A stretch of 64,000 nt of DNA, taken from an uncultured Collinsella sp. (GTDB lineage Bacteria > Actinomycetota > Coriobacteriia > Coriobacteriales > Coriobacteriaceae). A program made the translations under genes and the position numbers. The DNA is taken from contig CAAETD010000098.1 of assembly GCA_900758885.1 (NCBI GenBank), positions 24,557-88,556 on the forward strand, given 5' to 3'. Positions 26,563 through 34,985 of the stretch are shown one piece after another; the first letter of the stretch is position 1; each line of letters starts with the position of its first letter. The notes below the pieces were generated by a model that was not told the DNA's origin, searched no databases, and worked only from the letters and a program-made list of their open reading frames with translations.

Positions 26563-27698
26563 TCTACCTGGATAACGCGGCGACGACCATGCACAAGCCG
26601 CAGACGGTGATCGATGCCGTGACGCAGGCGATGTGCTCGCTCGGCAATGCCGGACGCGGCGCGACGTCGGGGGCGCTCGACGCGGCACGTACCATCCACG
26701 GCTGTCGCGCCAAGCTTGCGCGCTTGCTGGGCTGCCCGCGGGCTGACCATGTGTGCTTTACGCCTAACTCGACAGCCGCGCTCAACACTGCCATTAACGG
26801 CGTAGTGCACCCCGGCGATCGTGTGGTCACGACGGTGCTCGAGCACAACTCTGTGCTACGTCCGCTCAACCGCTTGGCGACGGAGCAGGGTGTGACGGTT
26901 GAGCATGCGGGCTGCGACGCGAACGGCGTGCTCGACTACGACGAGCTCGAGCAGCTGGTCACGCCGGGCACGCGTGCCGTGGTGGTGACGCACGCTTCCA
27001 ATGTGACCGGCAATGCGGCCGACATTGCACGCGTGGCGGCCATGGCCCATGCGGTCGGCGCGCTTGCGATCGTCGATGCCTCGCAGTCTGCCGGCACGGC
27101 GAAGATCGACATGCAGGCCATGGGCCTCGACGTCGTGTGCTTTACCGGCCACAAGGGGCTCATGGGACCCCAAGGCACCGGCGGCCTTGCCGTTGCGGAG
27201 GGCATTGACGTGGCGCCGTGGGCCATGGGTGGCACGGGTGTGCACAGCTTCGATGCACTGCAGCCGCTTGAGTGGCCCACGCGCCTTGAGGCGGGCACGC
27301 TCAACGGCCACGGTATCGCGGGCCTTTCTGCCGGTCTCGACTTTATCGAGGCGCAAGGCGGGGTCGAGGCGATCGCGGCGCATGAGCGAGCGCTGGCTGA
27401 TCGCTTTCTCGCTGGCGTGCGCGAAATCCCCGGCATTGCGCTCTACGGTGCGTTTGACCAGCCCGTGCGCTCGGCGATCGTCTCACTCAACGTGGGCGAT
27501 ATCGACTCTGCCGAGATCTCGGACGCGCTCATGCAGGGGTGGGGGATTGCGACGCGCCCCGGCGCCCATTGCGCTCCGCTCATGCACCGCGCGATGGGAA
27601 CCGAGCGCCAAGGTGTCGTTCGCTTCTCGTTTGGGTATTTCAACACGGAAGAGGAAGTCGACACCGCGATTGACGCTTTGCGCGATTTAGCCTGCTAG
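26559..27698 (+). CDS. Cysteine desulfurase / selenocysteine lyase-like PLP enzyme
   Basis: A 379-residue class V aminotransferase-fold enzyme. It begins MIYLDNAATTMHKP, has the PLP lysine in CFTGHKGLMGPQG near residue 200 and the persulfide-forming cysteine in TRPGAHCAPLMH near 335. The order selD-yedF-DUF3343-this gene suggests it mobilises S or Se from cysteine or selenocysteine for SelD. NifS/IscS-type housekeeping function is less likely because no iscU or suf genes adjoin it. Start ATG 26559 overlaps the preceding stop. Confidence 0.9.
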   Translation: MIYLDNAATTMHKPQTVIDAVTQAMCSLGNAGRGATSGALDAARTIHGCRAKLARLLGCPRADHVCFTPNSTAALNTAINGVVHPGDRVVTTVLEHNSVLRPLNRLATEQGVTVEHAGCDANGVLDYDELEQLVTPGTRAVVVTHASNVTGNAADIARVAAMAHAVGALAIVDASQSAGTAKIDMQAMGLDVVCFTGHKGLMGPQGTGGLAVAEGIDVAPWAMGGTGVHSFDALQPLEWPTRLEAGTLNGHGIAGLSAGLDFIEAQGGVEAIAAHERALADRFLAGVREIPGIALYGAFDQPVRSAIVSLNVGDIDSAEISDALMQGWGIATRPGAHCAPLMHRAMGTERQGVVRFSFGYFNTEEEVDTAIDALRDLAC

Positions 27699-27712
27699 AG
27701 CGTATATACTTG

Positions 27713-27742
27713 CGGGACGGGTCTTTTGCCCGTCCCGTTTTT
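27713..27742 (+). terminator. Intrinsic terminator closing the selD operon
   Basis: CGGGACGGG (27713-27721) pairs with CCCGTCCCG (27729-27737), followed by T5. Confidence 0.93.
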
Positions 27743-27765
27743 GTTTCGACCCGAAAGGTGTGCCT

Positions 27766-29124
27766 ATGGCCTCATCCGCCCCGCGCGGTCTGCGCTCCGA
27801 CCATGTCGTCACCGTCGGCATTGCGCTGTTCTCGATGCTCTTTGGCGCCGGTAACCTCATCATTCCGCCGTTGCTGGCACTTCAGGCCGGTACAGCCACG
27901 CCGCTTGCCATGATCGGCTTTTTGATTGCCGCTATCGGCCTGCCCGTTATGGGCTTTATCGCCGTGGCGCTTGCCGGAACGGCACGCGAGCTTGCCGGCC
28001 GCGTGCATCCCAAGTTTGGCGAATTCTTCGTTGCGGCGGTCTATCTGGCCATCGGTCCGTGCCTGGCCATTCCTCGCACAAGCTCTACGGCCTTCGAAAT
28101 GCTGGTGCCGCTGCTGCCCGAGGGCGTCTCGCTCGGCACGGCTCGCCTGGTGTTTGCCATCGGGTTCTTCGTGGTCGCGTTTGCGCTCACACTGCGTCCG
28201 GGCGTCATCACGCGCGTGCTCGGCCGCATTACGGGCCCCGCGCTCATTGCGCTCATCGTGTTGGTCGTGGGTGCCGCCGTGGTCTCGCCGTTGGGTCCCG
28301 CTGCCGCGCCGCAGGCTCCCTACAATGCCGGTGCTGCCGTGCAGGGCTTTTTGACTGGCTACCAGACCATGGACCTGCTCGCGTCGCTCGCCTTTGGCAT
28401 CATCATCGCCGAGACCATCCATGAGCTCGGCGTTACCGACGATAGGCGCGTGGCCTTTGAGATTTCGCGTTCCGGTGTGATCGCCGGCGTGCTTATGGCC
28501 GTCATCTACTGCGGCCTGGCGCTTGCCGGCACGCAGCTCAGCACCGTGATGCCCGATGCCACCAACGGCGCCGCCATCCTTGCCCGCTCTGCCTCCATGC
28601 ACTTTGGTCTTGCCGGCACGGTCGTGGTCTTTGCGATCTTTTTCCTTGCATGCATGAACGTGTGCATCGGCCTTATTAGCTGCTGCTCGCGTTACTTCTG
28701 CGAGACGTATGTGGTCGAAGGGGGAGCGGAGGCTTCCGATGAGGCCATGCGCCGTCCCTTTGCGGTTCTCGCCTTTGTGTTCGCGGCGTTCTCGTGCGTG
28801 CTCTCCAACGTGGGCCTCGATGTGATCCTCATGTTTTCGGTGCCCATGCTCAATGCGCTGTATCCCGTTGCCATTGTGTTGGTACTTATGGGCCTGGTGC
28901 ATGTTTTTTGCGACGCACATCCGCAGGTTTGGGTTTGGGTCGGCGGCGTGGTCGCGGTGCAGAGCGTGATCACTTCGGTCCGCGATGCGTTCTTTGCTGG
29001 CGCGTGGCTGCCGTTCGATGCGTTGCCGCTGGCAGATATCGGTGCTGCGTGGGCACCAGTCGCCGTGGTGGCGTTTGTGATCGGTCTGCTCCACAGCAAG
29101 TTTGTCGCACATTCGAGGAACTAG
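27766..29124 (+). CDS. brnQ: Branched-chain amino acid:cation symporter (BrnQ/LIVCS family)
   Basis: A 452-residue inner-membrane carrier with about 12 hydrophobic helices. The N-terminal GIALFSMLFGAGNLIIPP motif is diagnostic for LIVCS carriers, which import Leu, Ile and Val with Na+ or H+. GYQTMDLLASLAFGIII in mid-protein is also characteristic. ATG 27766 has GAAAGG at 7 nt. It follows a terminator, so it is probably transcribed alone. Confidence 0.92.
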   Translation: MASSAPRGLRSDHVVTVGIALFSMLFGAGNLIIPPLLALQAGTATPLAMIGFLIAAIGLPVMGFIAVALAGTARELAGRVHPKFGEFFVAAVYLAIGPCLAIPRTSSTAFEMLVPLLPEGVSLGTARLVFAIGFFVVAFALTLRPGVITRVLGRITGPALIALIVLVVGAAVVSPLGPAAAPQAPYNAGAAVQGFLTGYQTMDLLASLAFGIIIAETIHELGVTDDRRVAFEISRSGVIAGVLMAVIYCGLALAGTQLSTVMPDATNGAAILARSASMHFGLAGTVVVFAIFFLACMNVCIGLISCCSRYFCETYVVEGGAEASDEAMRRPFAVLAFVFAAFSCVLSNVGLDVILMFSVPMLNALYPVAIVLVLMGLVHVFCDAHPQVWVWVGGVVAVQSVITSVRDAFFAGAWLPFDALPLADIGAAWAPVAVVAFVIGLLHSKFVAHSRN

Positions 29125-29135
29125 GGTATCGCCGC

Positions 29136-29164
29136 TTGCACAGGCGGGGAGTCTCCCCTATAAT
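29136..29164 (+). promoter_or_regulatory. Sigma-70-type promoter for the tRNA-Pro/tRNA-Gly pair
   Basis: TTGCAC (29136-29141), a 17-nt spacer, then TATAAT (29159-29164), 51 nt before tRNA-Pro. The spacer holds a small palindrome GGGGA-GTC-TCCCC at 29146-29158, overlapping the promoter core. Confidence 0.75.
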
Positions 29165-29215
29165 TTCCTTCGCTTTGGGACACGCAAGGTTTAGACCTTA
29201 GCTGCTCAACACCTT

Positions 29216-29292
29216 CGGGACGTGGCGCAGTTTGGTAGCGCGCCTGCTTTGGGAGCAGGATGTCGCAGGTTCAAATCCTGTCGTCCCGACCA
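29216..29292 (+). tRNA. tRNA-Pro (anticodon TGG), CCA encoded
   Basis: Acceptor CGGGACG pairs with CGTCCCG; anticodon loop TTTGGGA between CCTGC and GCAGG gives TGG; the T-arm is CAGG-TTCAAAT-CCTG. The CCA end is in the DNA. Confidence 0.97.
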
Positions 29293-29298
29293 TATCTT

Positions 29299-29372
29299 GC
29301 GGGCGTAGTTCAATGGTAGAACCCCAGCCTTCCAAGCTGATGACGCGGGTTCGATTCCCGTCGCCCGCTCCA
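29299..29372 (+). tRNA. tRNA-Gly (anticodon TCC), CCA encoded
   Basis: Acceptor GCGGGCG pairs with CGCCCGC; anticodon loop CTTCCAA gives TCC; the T-arm is CGGG-TTCGATT-CCCG. It is 6 nt after tRNA-Pro, so both are probably cut from one transcript. Confidence 0.97.
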
Positions 29373-29383
29373 CAAGATAGATG

Positions 29384-29420
29384 AATGGCTCTGATTCCTT
29401 TTGGGACCAGAGCCATTTTC
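29384..29420 (+). terminator. Terminator after the tRNA pair
   Basis: AATGGCTCTG pairs with CAGAGCCATT, followed by TTC; a good GC stem with a short T-run. Confidence 0.75.
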
Positions 29421-29450
29421 ATATACATGCCGGGACCCCACATCCCCACC

Positions 29451-29522
29451 TAAGTTGCGGTGAAATAGTTCCTTGATTAGCCGCAAAAGCTGTTATCCAG
29501 AAACTATTTCACCGCAACTTAT
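29451..29522. repeat. Palindromic repeat family A, copy 2
   Basis: The outer arm TAAGTTGCGGTGAAATAGTT pairs perfectly over 20 bp with the right arm ending at 29522. The inner arm pairs imperfectly. With copy 3 (30776) it brackets the accessory gene at 29583. Confidence 0.9.
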
Positions 29523-29582
29523 TGAGGCCGAGCGGGTTGGGTCGATGATGGGTTCTGTTGTCGAGAAGATGAGGGCAGCCGG

Positions 29583-30578
29583 TCAGGAGTCTGTGTAGGG
29601 TTTTGTGGTTGGTATACCGTAGCCGCGCATCATGGAGCCGAACGCTTTGACATCGTAGGTGTCTGAGAGCTTGAAATGGATGACGTTGTGGCCCATGGCA
29701 CGCAGGTTCGCATCGCGCATGAGGGCAGCTCGATAGGTTTTTGCCGCAGTATGTTCCTGATCATTTTGGGCATCGTCCTCAAACTTGCCTAGTCCATGCA
29801 GCTCAGCCAGCATCCAAGAGCCGTTTGGCATCTGCCAGCCGTAATCTGCCAAATAATAGCCGGCGTTTCCCGGTCGAGTGATTTCAACCTGAAGTTCGGG
29901 AGCGGCAACTCCCGCCAGAATCATTGCCGCCCGTGCTTCGGATTCTCCACCGTTATCCGATCTGCCATCCATGTGTTCAAAAACGTCAAATGCGCGCGCG
30001 ATGCCGTGCAGTCCGCGGCAGTTCGCTTGTGCATATGCACGCAATTCTTCACGCTCGACACCGTACTCACGAGCCAACCCGTCGACATAGCCTAGTGCAT
30101 ATCGAAAAGCGCTCGTTCGGGCGATGTCGACCACCGTGCGATATGGATCCGTTAACGTAAACGGGCCGAGCTGCCATACGTCGCCCGATCGCCAGCGTCG
30201 GTATTCAACGAATTCGTACATATCGCGTCTGGTGGAACGCGGCAGCAGCACTTGCACCTTGTCGAGAAGCGAATATGCAGAACCGATGCCATAGAGCAGC
30301 GCCGCCGTTGCTCCACAAAACACGGCATCCGGTTCAACGACCGCAATAGCGGATGCCAATTGAAAGATGCGATCTTCGACGCCGAGGTCATTCCAATACG
30401 CGGGATCAGCGTAGACATGGTTGTAGAGTCGAATAATCATCTCTTTTTGCATGAGCGCGTAAGCACAGCGTTCATCCCATTTTTTGGTAGCTACAAACAG
30501 GTGCCCGCCATGATGGGCCTCGAATAACCGGAAGAACAGCTCTACTTGCGGTTTGGAACAGCGTTTATCATGGCTCAT
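29583..30578 (-). CDS. AbiEi-like / DUF559-like accessory protein
   Basis: A 331-residue protein I recognise only by layout. The N-terminal half (about 30-170) resembles AbiEi-type antitoxin/transcription-factor proteins: a short helix-turn-helix-like start, VFCGATAALLYGIG and a beta-rich segment. The C-terminal third has GESEARAAMILAGVAAPELQVE, YYLADYGW and LAELHG, reminiscent of DUF559/Vsr-type PD-(D/E)xK nuclease folds. No AbiEii toxin is adjacent. Base composition is more AT-rich than neighbours. ATG 30578 is preferred for GGGG at 6 nt; 30590 is possible. It is flanked by two copies of a palindromic repeat. Confidence 0.65.
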   Translation of the reverse strand: MSHDKRCSKPQVELFFRLFEAHHGGHLFVATKKWDERCAYALMQKEMIIRLYNHVYADPAYWNDLGVEDRIFQLASAIAVVEPDAVFCGATAALLYGIGSAYSLLDKVQVLLPRSTRRDMYEFVEYRRWRSGDVWQLGPFTLTDPYRTVVDIARTSAFRYALGYVDGLAREYGVEREELRAYAQANCRGLHGIARAFDVFEHMDGRSDNGGESEARAAMILAGVAAPELQVEITRPGNAGYYLADYGWQMPNGSWMLAELHGLGKFEDDAQNDQEHTAAKTYRAALMRDANLRAMGHNVIHFKLSDTYDVKAFGSMMRGYGIPTTKPYTDS

Positions 30579-30679
30579 TTTCGACCCCATGGTCTCGAGG
30601 GGGAGTGAATGACACTACGCTATCCCATATTTGGTCCGCCAGTCCTTGCCATGAACTGACCAAAAGCTTGACGGGGCAG

Positions 30680-30717
30680 GTCAGAGCCATGAGTCAGAGC
30701 CATGAGTCAGAGCCAAA
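30680..30717. repeat. Short tandem repeat, 13-bp unit, about 2.8 copies
   Basis: GTCAGAGCCATGA occurs twice in tandem from 30680, then a third partial unit GTCAGAGCCA. It lies in the gap upstream of the AbiEi-like gene; the rest of that gap (30591-30889) holds only the palindrome at 30776. Confidence 0.85.
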
Positions 30718-30775
30718 CATATCGGCAAACGGTTGATTAGTGCCCCTCGGCGGCACTAAAAACCACCCTTACAGA

Positions 30776-30844
30776 AAGTTGCGGTGAAATAGTTCCTGAA
30801 AAGCTTGAATAAGCCTAAATCCAGGAACTATTTCACCGCAACTT
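30776..30844. repeat. Palindromic repeat family A, copy 3
   Basis: A perfect 23-bp inverted repeat: AAGTTGCGGTGAAATAGTTC at the left (30776) and GAACTATTTCACCGCAACTT at the right (ending 30844), with a further small hairpin (AAGCTTGAATAAGC) in the loop. It separates the AbiEi-like gene from the toxin-antitoxin pair. Confidence 0.92.
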
Positions 30845-30889
30845 AGGAGGGGATGGGGCTGAGGGGCGGGCGATGCCGTTGTCTGTCGG

Positions 30890-31345
30890 TTAGTGGCGAC
30901 CGTGGTGGCGGAGCTTGTCGATGGTGGAGTCGGTGCTTCGGCTGCGGGCTTCGGCTGCGGTTTGGCGCTTGTGGCGGTAATCGATCATGCCTTGGATGAT
31001 GGGCTTGCCAAAGCTCACGACGTCGTCGTTATAGATGGCGGTACGGACGGCAAGCAGACAGTCGGTAAAGTCCATATGGGTCTTGCCAAAGAGTTTGACG
31101 GCAAGGGAGACAACGGTGGGCTCGTCGACCATGACGTCATCGAGCAGCTTGGTCATGGCCGTCGCAATCTCCACACGCGGGACCTTGTAGACGTCACGCA
31201 GCGTAACGGCGACGCGCGTGATGATCTCGGGGTAGACGCGAGCGGTGCGCGTGGCGATGACCTTGGCGGCGCGCGGTGACAGGACCTCGTCCTCGTCAAG
31301 CAGGTAGCGTAGGATGACGGTCTCGTCGATGATGGTGCTACTCAT
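30890..31345 (-). CDS. PIN-domain toxin (VapC-like ribonuclease)
   Basis: A 151-residue PIN-fold protein. The start IIDETVILRYLLDEDEVLSPRAAKVI carries the first acidic residue; MDFTDCLLAV near residue 92-101 carries the central acidic pair; an acidic or histidine-rich tail follows. VapC-type toxins cut tRNA or other RNA. Canonical PIN starts read DTN; here DET replaces it. It overlaps the upstream antitoxin gene by 8 nt (ATGAGTAG), the usual coupling of such modules. Confidence 0.8.
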   Translation of the reverse strand: MSSTIIDETVILRYLLDEDEVLSPRAAKVIATRTARVYPEIITRVAVTLRDVYKVPRVEIATAMTKLLDDVMVDEPTVVSLAVKLFGKTHMDFTDCLLAVRTAIYNDDVVSFGKPIIQGMIDYRHKRQTAAEARSRSTDSTIDKLRHHGRH

Positions 31346-31661
31346 GGATATCTACTTCCTCGGGACCCAAAATCGAATCGTCGCTTTCTGTAGCAAGGTA
31401 CTCAATCCAGGCGTTACGCTCCTCGGAGCGGCGATTGGGGTCCCCATATGCTTTGAGCGATCCATAGGCGGCGGTGCCGTCCTTTGAGCGCACGGCGACC
31501 GGCTGAAAGGGAAGCTTGCGCATCAAAATGCTCTGCGCGACAAAAAGACGGACGGCCTCGGCGAGCGATGTGCCCATGGCGTCGTAGAGACGCTCGGCAT
31601 GTTGCTTGTCTTCCTCGCGAATGCGCACCTGCAGGATGGCTCGTTTTTGAGTCGATGACAT
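31338..31661 (-). CDS. RelB/DinJ-family antitoxin
   Basis: A 107-residue protein with a ribbon-helix-helix type N-terminus (KRAILQVRIREEDKQHAERLYDAMGTSLAEAVRLFV), typical of RelB/DinJ antitoxins that bind DNA and neutralise a partner. The C-terminal part would wrap the toxin. GGGAGG at 6 nt supports ATG 31661. Antitoxin-first order and overlap with the PIN gene define a toxin-antitoxin operon; a RelB-type antitoxin paired with a PIN toxin is a mixed but known arrangement. Confidence 0.8.
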   Translation of the reverse strand: MSSTQKRAILQVRIREEDKQHAERLYDAMGTSLAEAVRLFVAQSILMRKLPFQPVAVRSKDGTAAYGSLKAYGDPNRRSEERNAWIEYLATESDDSILGPEEVDIHE

Positions 31662-31886
31662 CACTGGCCTCCCTTAATGAGCGTGCAATATGAATAGTCA
31701 TATACAGTAACGGCTAATAATAGCCAATTTTACAACCACTACTTTATTGCACTAGAGTAATTGAGTGCAAACGATATTACAAACGTACTACATCCTTCAG
31801 AAATGAGCGTGAAATCTTTCTTGGGCGTACGCGTGTAATACACTCGCCTTTATAGCTTCCAGAGAATAATCCCAACCAGCCCAAAC

Positions 31887-31912
31887 CCCTGCAATACACT
31901 CGTATTGCAGGG
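31887..31912. promoter_or_regulatory. Perfect 11-bp palindrome upstream of the formate genes
   Basis: CCCTGCAATAC-ACTC-GTATTGCAGGG. The sub-motif AATACACTCG also occurs near 31836. It lies about 180 nt before the first ferredoxin gene, in a 429-nt AT-richer gap (31662-32090) where I see no convincing gene. It may be an operator for the formate cluster or a terminator facing the toxin-antitoxin genes; no T-run follows on either side. Confidence 0.5.
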
Positions 31913-32090
31913 CCTATGCTCAAGTTTGCCACCTGCAACTGCGTATATTTAGCCTGTATATCGTTGGAGGAACTCTATCGAAGCGCCTGTTTCGCCGCAT
32001 GCGCTCGATACGCCGATGCCAGGCCACGGGCGGCTTGGGGCAACGTCGACAGGGTCTCTCCGGCATGGGATTCAGGAGGGAGTGAACAGC

Positions 32091-32609
32091 ATGGGCAATA
32101 AACGAGTCGTGGCTGATTCTTCACGCTGCATTGGGTGTCAAACCTGTATGGCGGCGTGCATCGAGGCACACGATATTCCCGGCAACATCGCCGCGCCGCG
32201 CCTGCGCGTGACGCGTACGTACGAGATCTCCGCACCGGTGGCTTGCCATCATTGCGAGGATGCCCCGTGCGCGAAGGCCTGTCCTACGGGCGCCTTGTTC
32301 TTTGATCCAAAGAACCATCGCATCGGCGTCAACGAGGACAACTGCATCGGCTGCAAGAGCTGCGTCATGGCATGCCCCTTTGGCGCCGTGAGCGTGGCGA
32401 CCACGCAGGTCCCCGTCTTGATGGGTGACGTGCGAGTGGGTTCGCAGACTAAGAGCTTCGTGCTCAAGTGCGACCTGTGCGTGGACAGTCCCGGCGGTCC
32501 GGCGTGTGCCGAGGCGTGCCCGACCAAGGGTCTCACCCTGGTAGACGATGAGCGCCTGGCAGAACTGACTGCCGAGCGTGCCCGCGCCACCATCGAAAAC
32601 GAGGCGTAA
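32091..32609 (+). CDS. hydN: 4Fe-4S ferredoxin subunit, HydN/HycB type
   Basis: A 172-residue electron carrier with four cysteine clusters: CIGCQTCMAAC near 15, CHHCEDAPCAKAC near 53, CIGCKSCVMAC near 85 and CDLCVDSPGGPACAEAC near 126, predicting four [4Fe-4S] centres. HydN/HycB-type proteins take electrons from formate dehydrogenase. ATG 32091 has AGGAGGGAGTGAACAGC upstream. It lies directly before fdhF. A second such protein is at 34986. Confidence 0.88.
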   Translation: MGNKRVVADSSRCIGCQTCMAACIEAHDIPGNIAAPRLRVTRTYEISAPVACHHCEDAPCAKACPTGALFFDPKNHRIGVNEDNCIGCKSCVMACPFGAVSVATTQVPVLMGDVRVGSQTKSFVLKCDLCVDSPGGPACAEACPTKGLTLVDDERLAELTAERARATIENEA

Positions 32610-32684
32610 GCGTCGGGGCGACAGGCCCAATGATTGTCAAATAAGTACCGAGTATTCGGTAGCAGAGAAAGGAAGGAGGGTGTC

Positions 32685-34907
32685 ATGGAGAAGCATAAAG
32701 TGATTTGCCCGTACTGCGGCGCCGGTTGCCAGTTTAACCTCTTGGTCCAAAACGGCCAGGTCGTGGGTACCGAACCGCTCAACGGCATCACCAACCAGAG
32801 CGAGCTGTGCCTTAAGGGCATGAGCGGCTACGACTTCATCAACGACACCAAGATCTTGACTCCTCGCGTACTGCACCCGATGATCCGTCGCACTAAGGGC
32901 GCGGATCTTGAGCGCGTAAGCTGGGACGAGGCACTGGATTTCACCGCATCTAAGATGCAGGCCATAATTGACGAATATGGTCCTAACGCTGTCATGACCA
33001 CCGGCTCTTCGCGAGGCGGCGGCAATGAGGCGAACTACGTCATGCAGAAGTTTACGCGTGCGTGCATCGGCACCCACAGCGTGGACAACTGCGCCCGTAC
33101 TTGACACGGCCCTACTGTCCTCGGTCTGATGGACACGGTTGGTTCAGGTTGCATGTCATGCTCCATCCCCGGTATGGAGGATGCGGGCTGCATTTTCCTC
33201 TTCGGCTATAACCCTGCCGATTCGCACCCCATCGTCGCAAGGCGTATCGTGCGAGCCAAAGAAAAGGGTTGCAAGATCATCGTCGCCGATCCGCGCCATA
33301 TCGAAACCGCGCGTATCGCCGATCTCTACCTTCCGATCAAGAACGGTTGCAACGTCGCGTTCCTCAACGCCTTTGCCAACTGCTTGGTCAACGATGGCCT
33401 CTACGACAAGGAATTCGTCGCCGAGCACACGAACGGCTTTGACGAGTGGTGGGAGACCATCAAGAACTACACTCCCGAATCCGTACAGGACATCACGGGT
33501 GTCGAGCCCGCGTTGATCCACCAAGCTGCCGAGATGTACGCCACGGCGAAGCCCTCTGCCATCATTGGCTGGGGCATGGGCGTATGCCAGCAGAAGCAGA
33601 ACCTGAAGACGGTGCACACCATCGCCTCCATCGCCTGCGTTGCCGGCCAGATCGGCAAACCCAATTCCGGCCTCGCGCCCGTGCGCGGTCAGAACAACGT
33701 CCAGGGCTCCTGCGATATGGGCATGCTGCCCAACCTGTACCCTGGCTACCAGAAAGTCACCGACCCGGCTGTGCGTGCCAAGTTTGCCAAGGCTTGGGGC
33801 GTGCCCGAGGAAAAGCTCCCGCTCGAGGAGGGCTACAAGCTCACCGACCTGGGCCACCTGGTCGACGAGGGCAAGGTGCACTGCTTCTACAACTACGGCG
33901 AGGACCCGGTGCAGACCGAGCCCGATTCGACCGGTATGCGCAAGACGCTCTCCGAGCTGGATCTGTTCATTTGCCAGGACATCTTTATGACGCAGACGAC
34001 CATGCTCGCCGACGTCATCCTGCCTGCAACCTCTTGGGGCGAGCACGAGGGTGTCTTTACCGCATCCGACCGTAGCTTCCAGCACTTTGACGCGGCCGTT
34101 CCGCCCAAGGGCGAGTGCCGTCACGACTGGGAGATCTTCGCGGACCTGTCCACGCGTATGGGTTACCCCATGCACTACGACAACACCGAGCAGATCTGGA
34201 ACGAGTGCATTAGCCTGTGCCCCAACTTTGTGGGCGCGACCTACGAGAAGATGGCTCCCGAGGGCGGTTACGCCCAGTGGCCCGTCAAGAGCACCGATGT
34301 GAACGACCACGGTACGCCTGACATGTTCGCTGGTGGCAAGTTCACCACCAAGGACGGCCGCGCCAACCTGATGGCGCACGACTGGGAGGCGCCCTCTGAG
34401 CTTCCCGACGATGAGTACCCGCTCATCCTGTGCACCGTCCGCGAGGTCGGCCACTACAGCTGCCGCTCGATGACCGGCAACTGCAAGACGCTGGCACTGC
34501 TTGCCGACGAGCCCGGCTTTGTCCGCATGAATCCCGCGGACGCCCAGGCGCGCGGCATCAAGAACGGCGACATCGTCTCGATCCACAGCCGCCGCGGCCA
34601 GGTATACAGCCGCGCCGACATAAGCGACCGCATCAACAAGGGCACGGTCTACATGACCTACCAGTGGTGGATCGGCAAGTGCAACGAGCTGACCATGCAC
34701 AAGGTCGACCCGGTCTCGCATACGCCCGAGGACAAGTTCTCCGCCTGCCAGGTCGACGCTATCGCCGACCAGGTCTGGGCCGAGGGCGAGGTGGAGCGTC
34801 AGTACACCGAGCTCAAGCAGGCTCTGGTTGACGCCGCCGCTCCCCAGGACGTTGAGCCCGGCGCCGCCAAGTTCGACGACGAGACGCACGTGAATCAAAT
34901 CGTGTAG
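32685..34907 (+). CDS. fdhF: Formate dehydrogenase H-type, selenocysteine enzyme (in-frame UGA = Sec140)
   Basis: A 740-residue cytoplasmic molybdopterin enzyme oxidising formate to CO2. The [4Fe-4S] motif CPYCGAGC is at residue 9 on. TGA at 33102-33104 is codon 140, in NCART-U-HGPTVLGLMDTVGSG, the same position and context as Sec140 of E. coli FdhF (NCARV-U-HGPS). The frame then continues 600 codons with SGLAPVRGQNNVQGSCDMG, EHEGVFTASDR and MTGNCKTL. The RBS is GAAAGGAAGGAGGG. No signal peptide, so it is intracellular. A GC hairpin separates it from the hyf operon. Confidence 0.97.
33102..33134 (+). promoter_or_regulatory. UGA-Sec codon and candidate bacterial SECIS of fdhF
   Basis: After the UGA, GTCC (33117-33120) pairs with GGAC (33131-33134) around a loop holding GGTCT at 33123-33127. 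The E. coli fdhF SECIS has the same AGGTCTG apical loop at a similar distance (about 18 nt) from its UGA, the part SelB contacts. Confidence 0.75.
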
Positions 34908-34928
34908 TCCCGTTCTCGTTGGCTTTTT

Positions 34929-34971
34929 GGGCCGGGCGCCCCGTACGTTCGGGAGCCCGGCCCGTTATTTT
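34929..34971 (+). terminator. GC-rich hairpin between fdhF and the hyf operon
   Basis: GGGCCGGGC (34929-34937) pairs with GCCCGGCCC (34955-34963), followed by GTTATTTT. It may terminate part of the fdhF transcripts, uncoupling fdhF from hyf expression. Confidence 0.75.
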
Positions 34972-34985
34972 GAAAGGAAGTGGGG

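Noticed and set aside
29451..30844. Composite transposon formed by two palindrome copies around the AbiEi-like gene
   Set aside because: No transposase gene and no flanking target-site duplication are visible; the other two copies stand alone in gaps.
31916..32101. 61-codon open frame before the first ferredoxin gene
   Set aside because: No ribosome site at its ATG, no recognisable motif, and it overlaps the leader and start of the well-supported ferredoxin gene.
33102..33104. Stop codon splitting fdhF into two genes or a pseudogene
   Set aside because: Context NCART-U-HGP equals the Sec site of FdhF, the frame continues intact for 600 codons, and selA, selB, selD and tRNA-Sec are all present.
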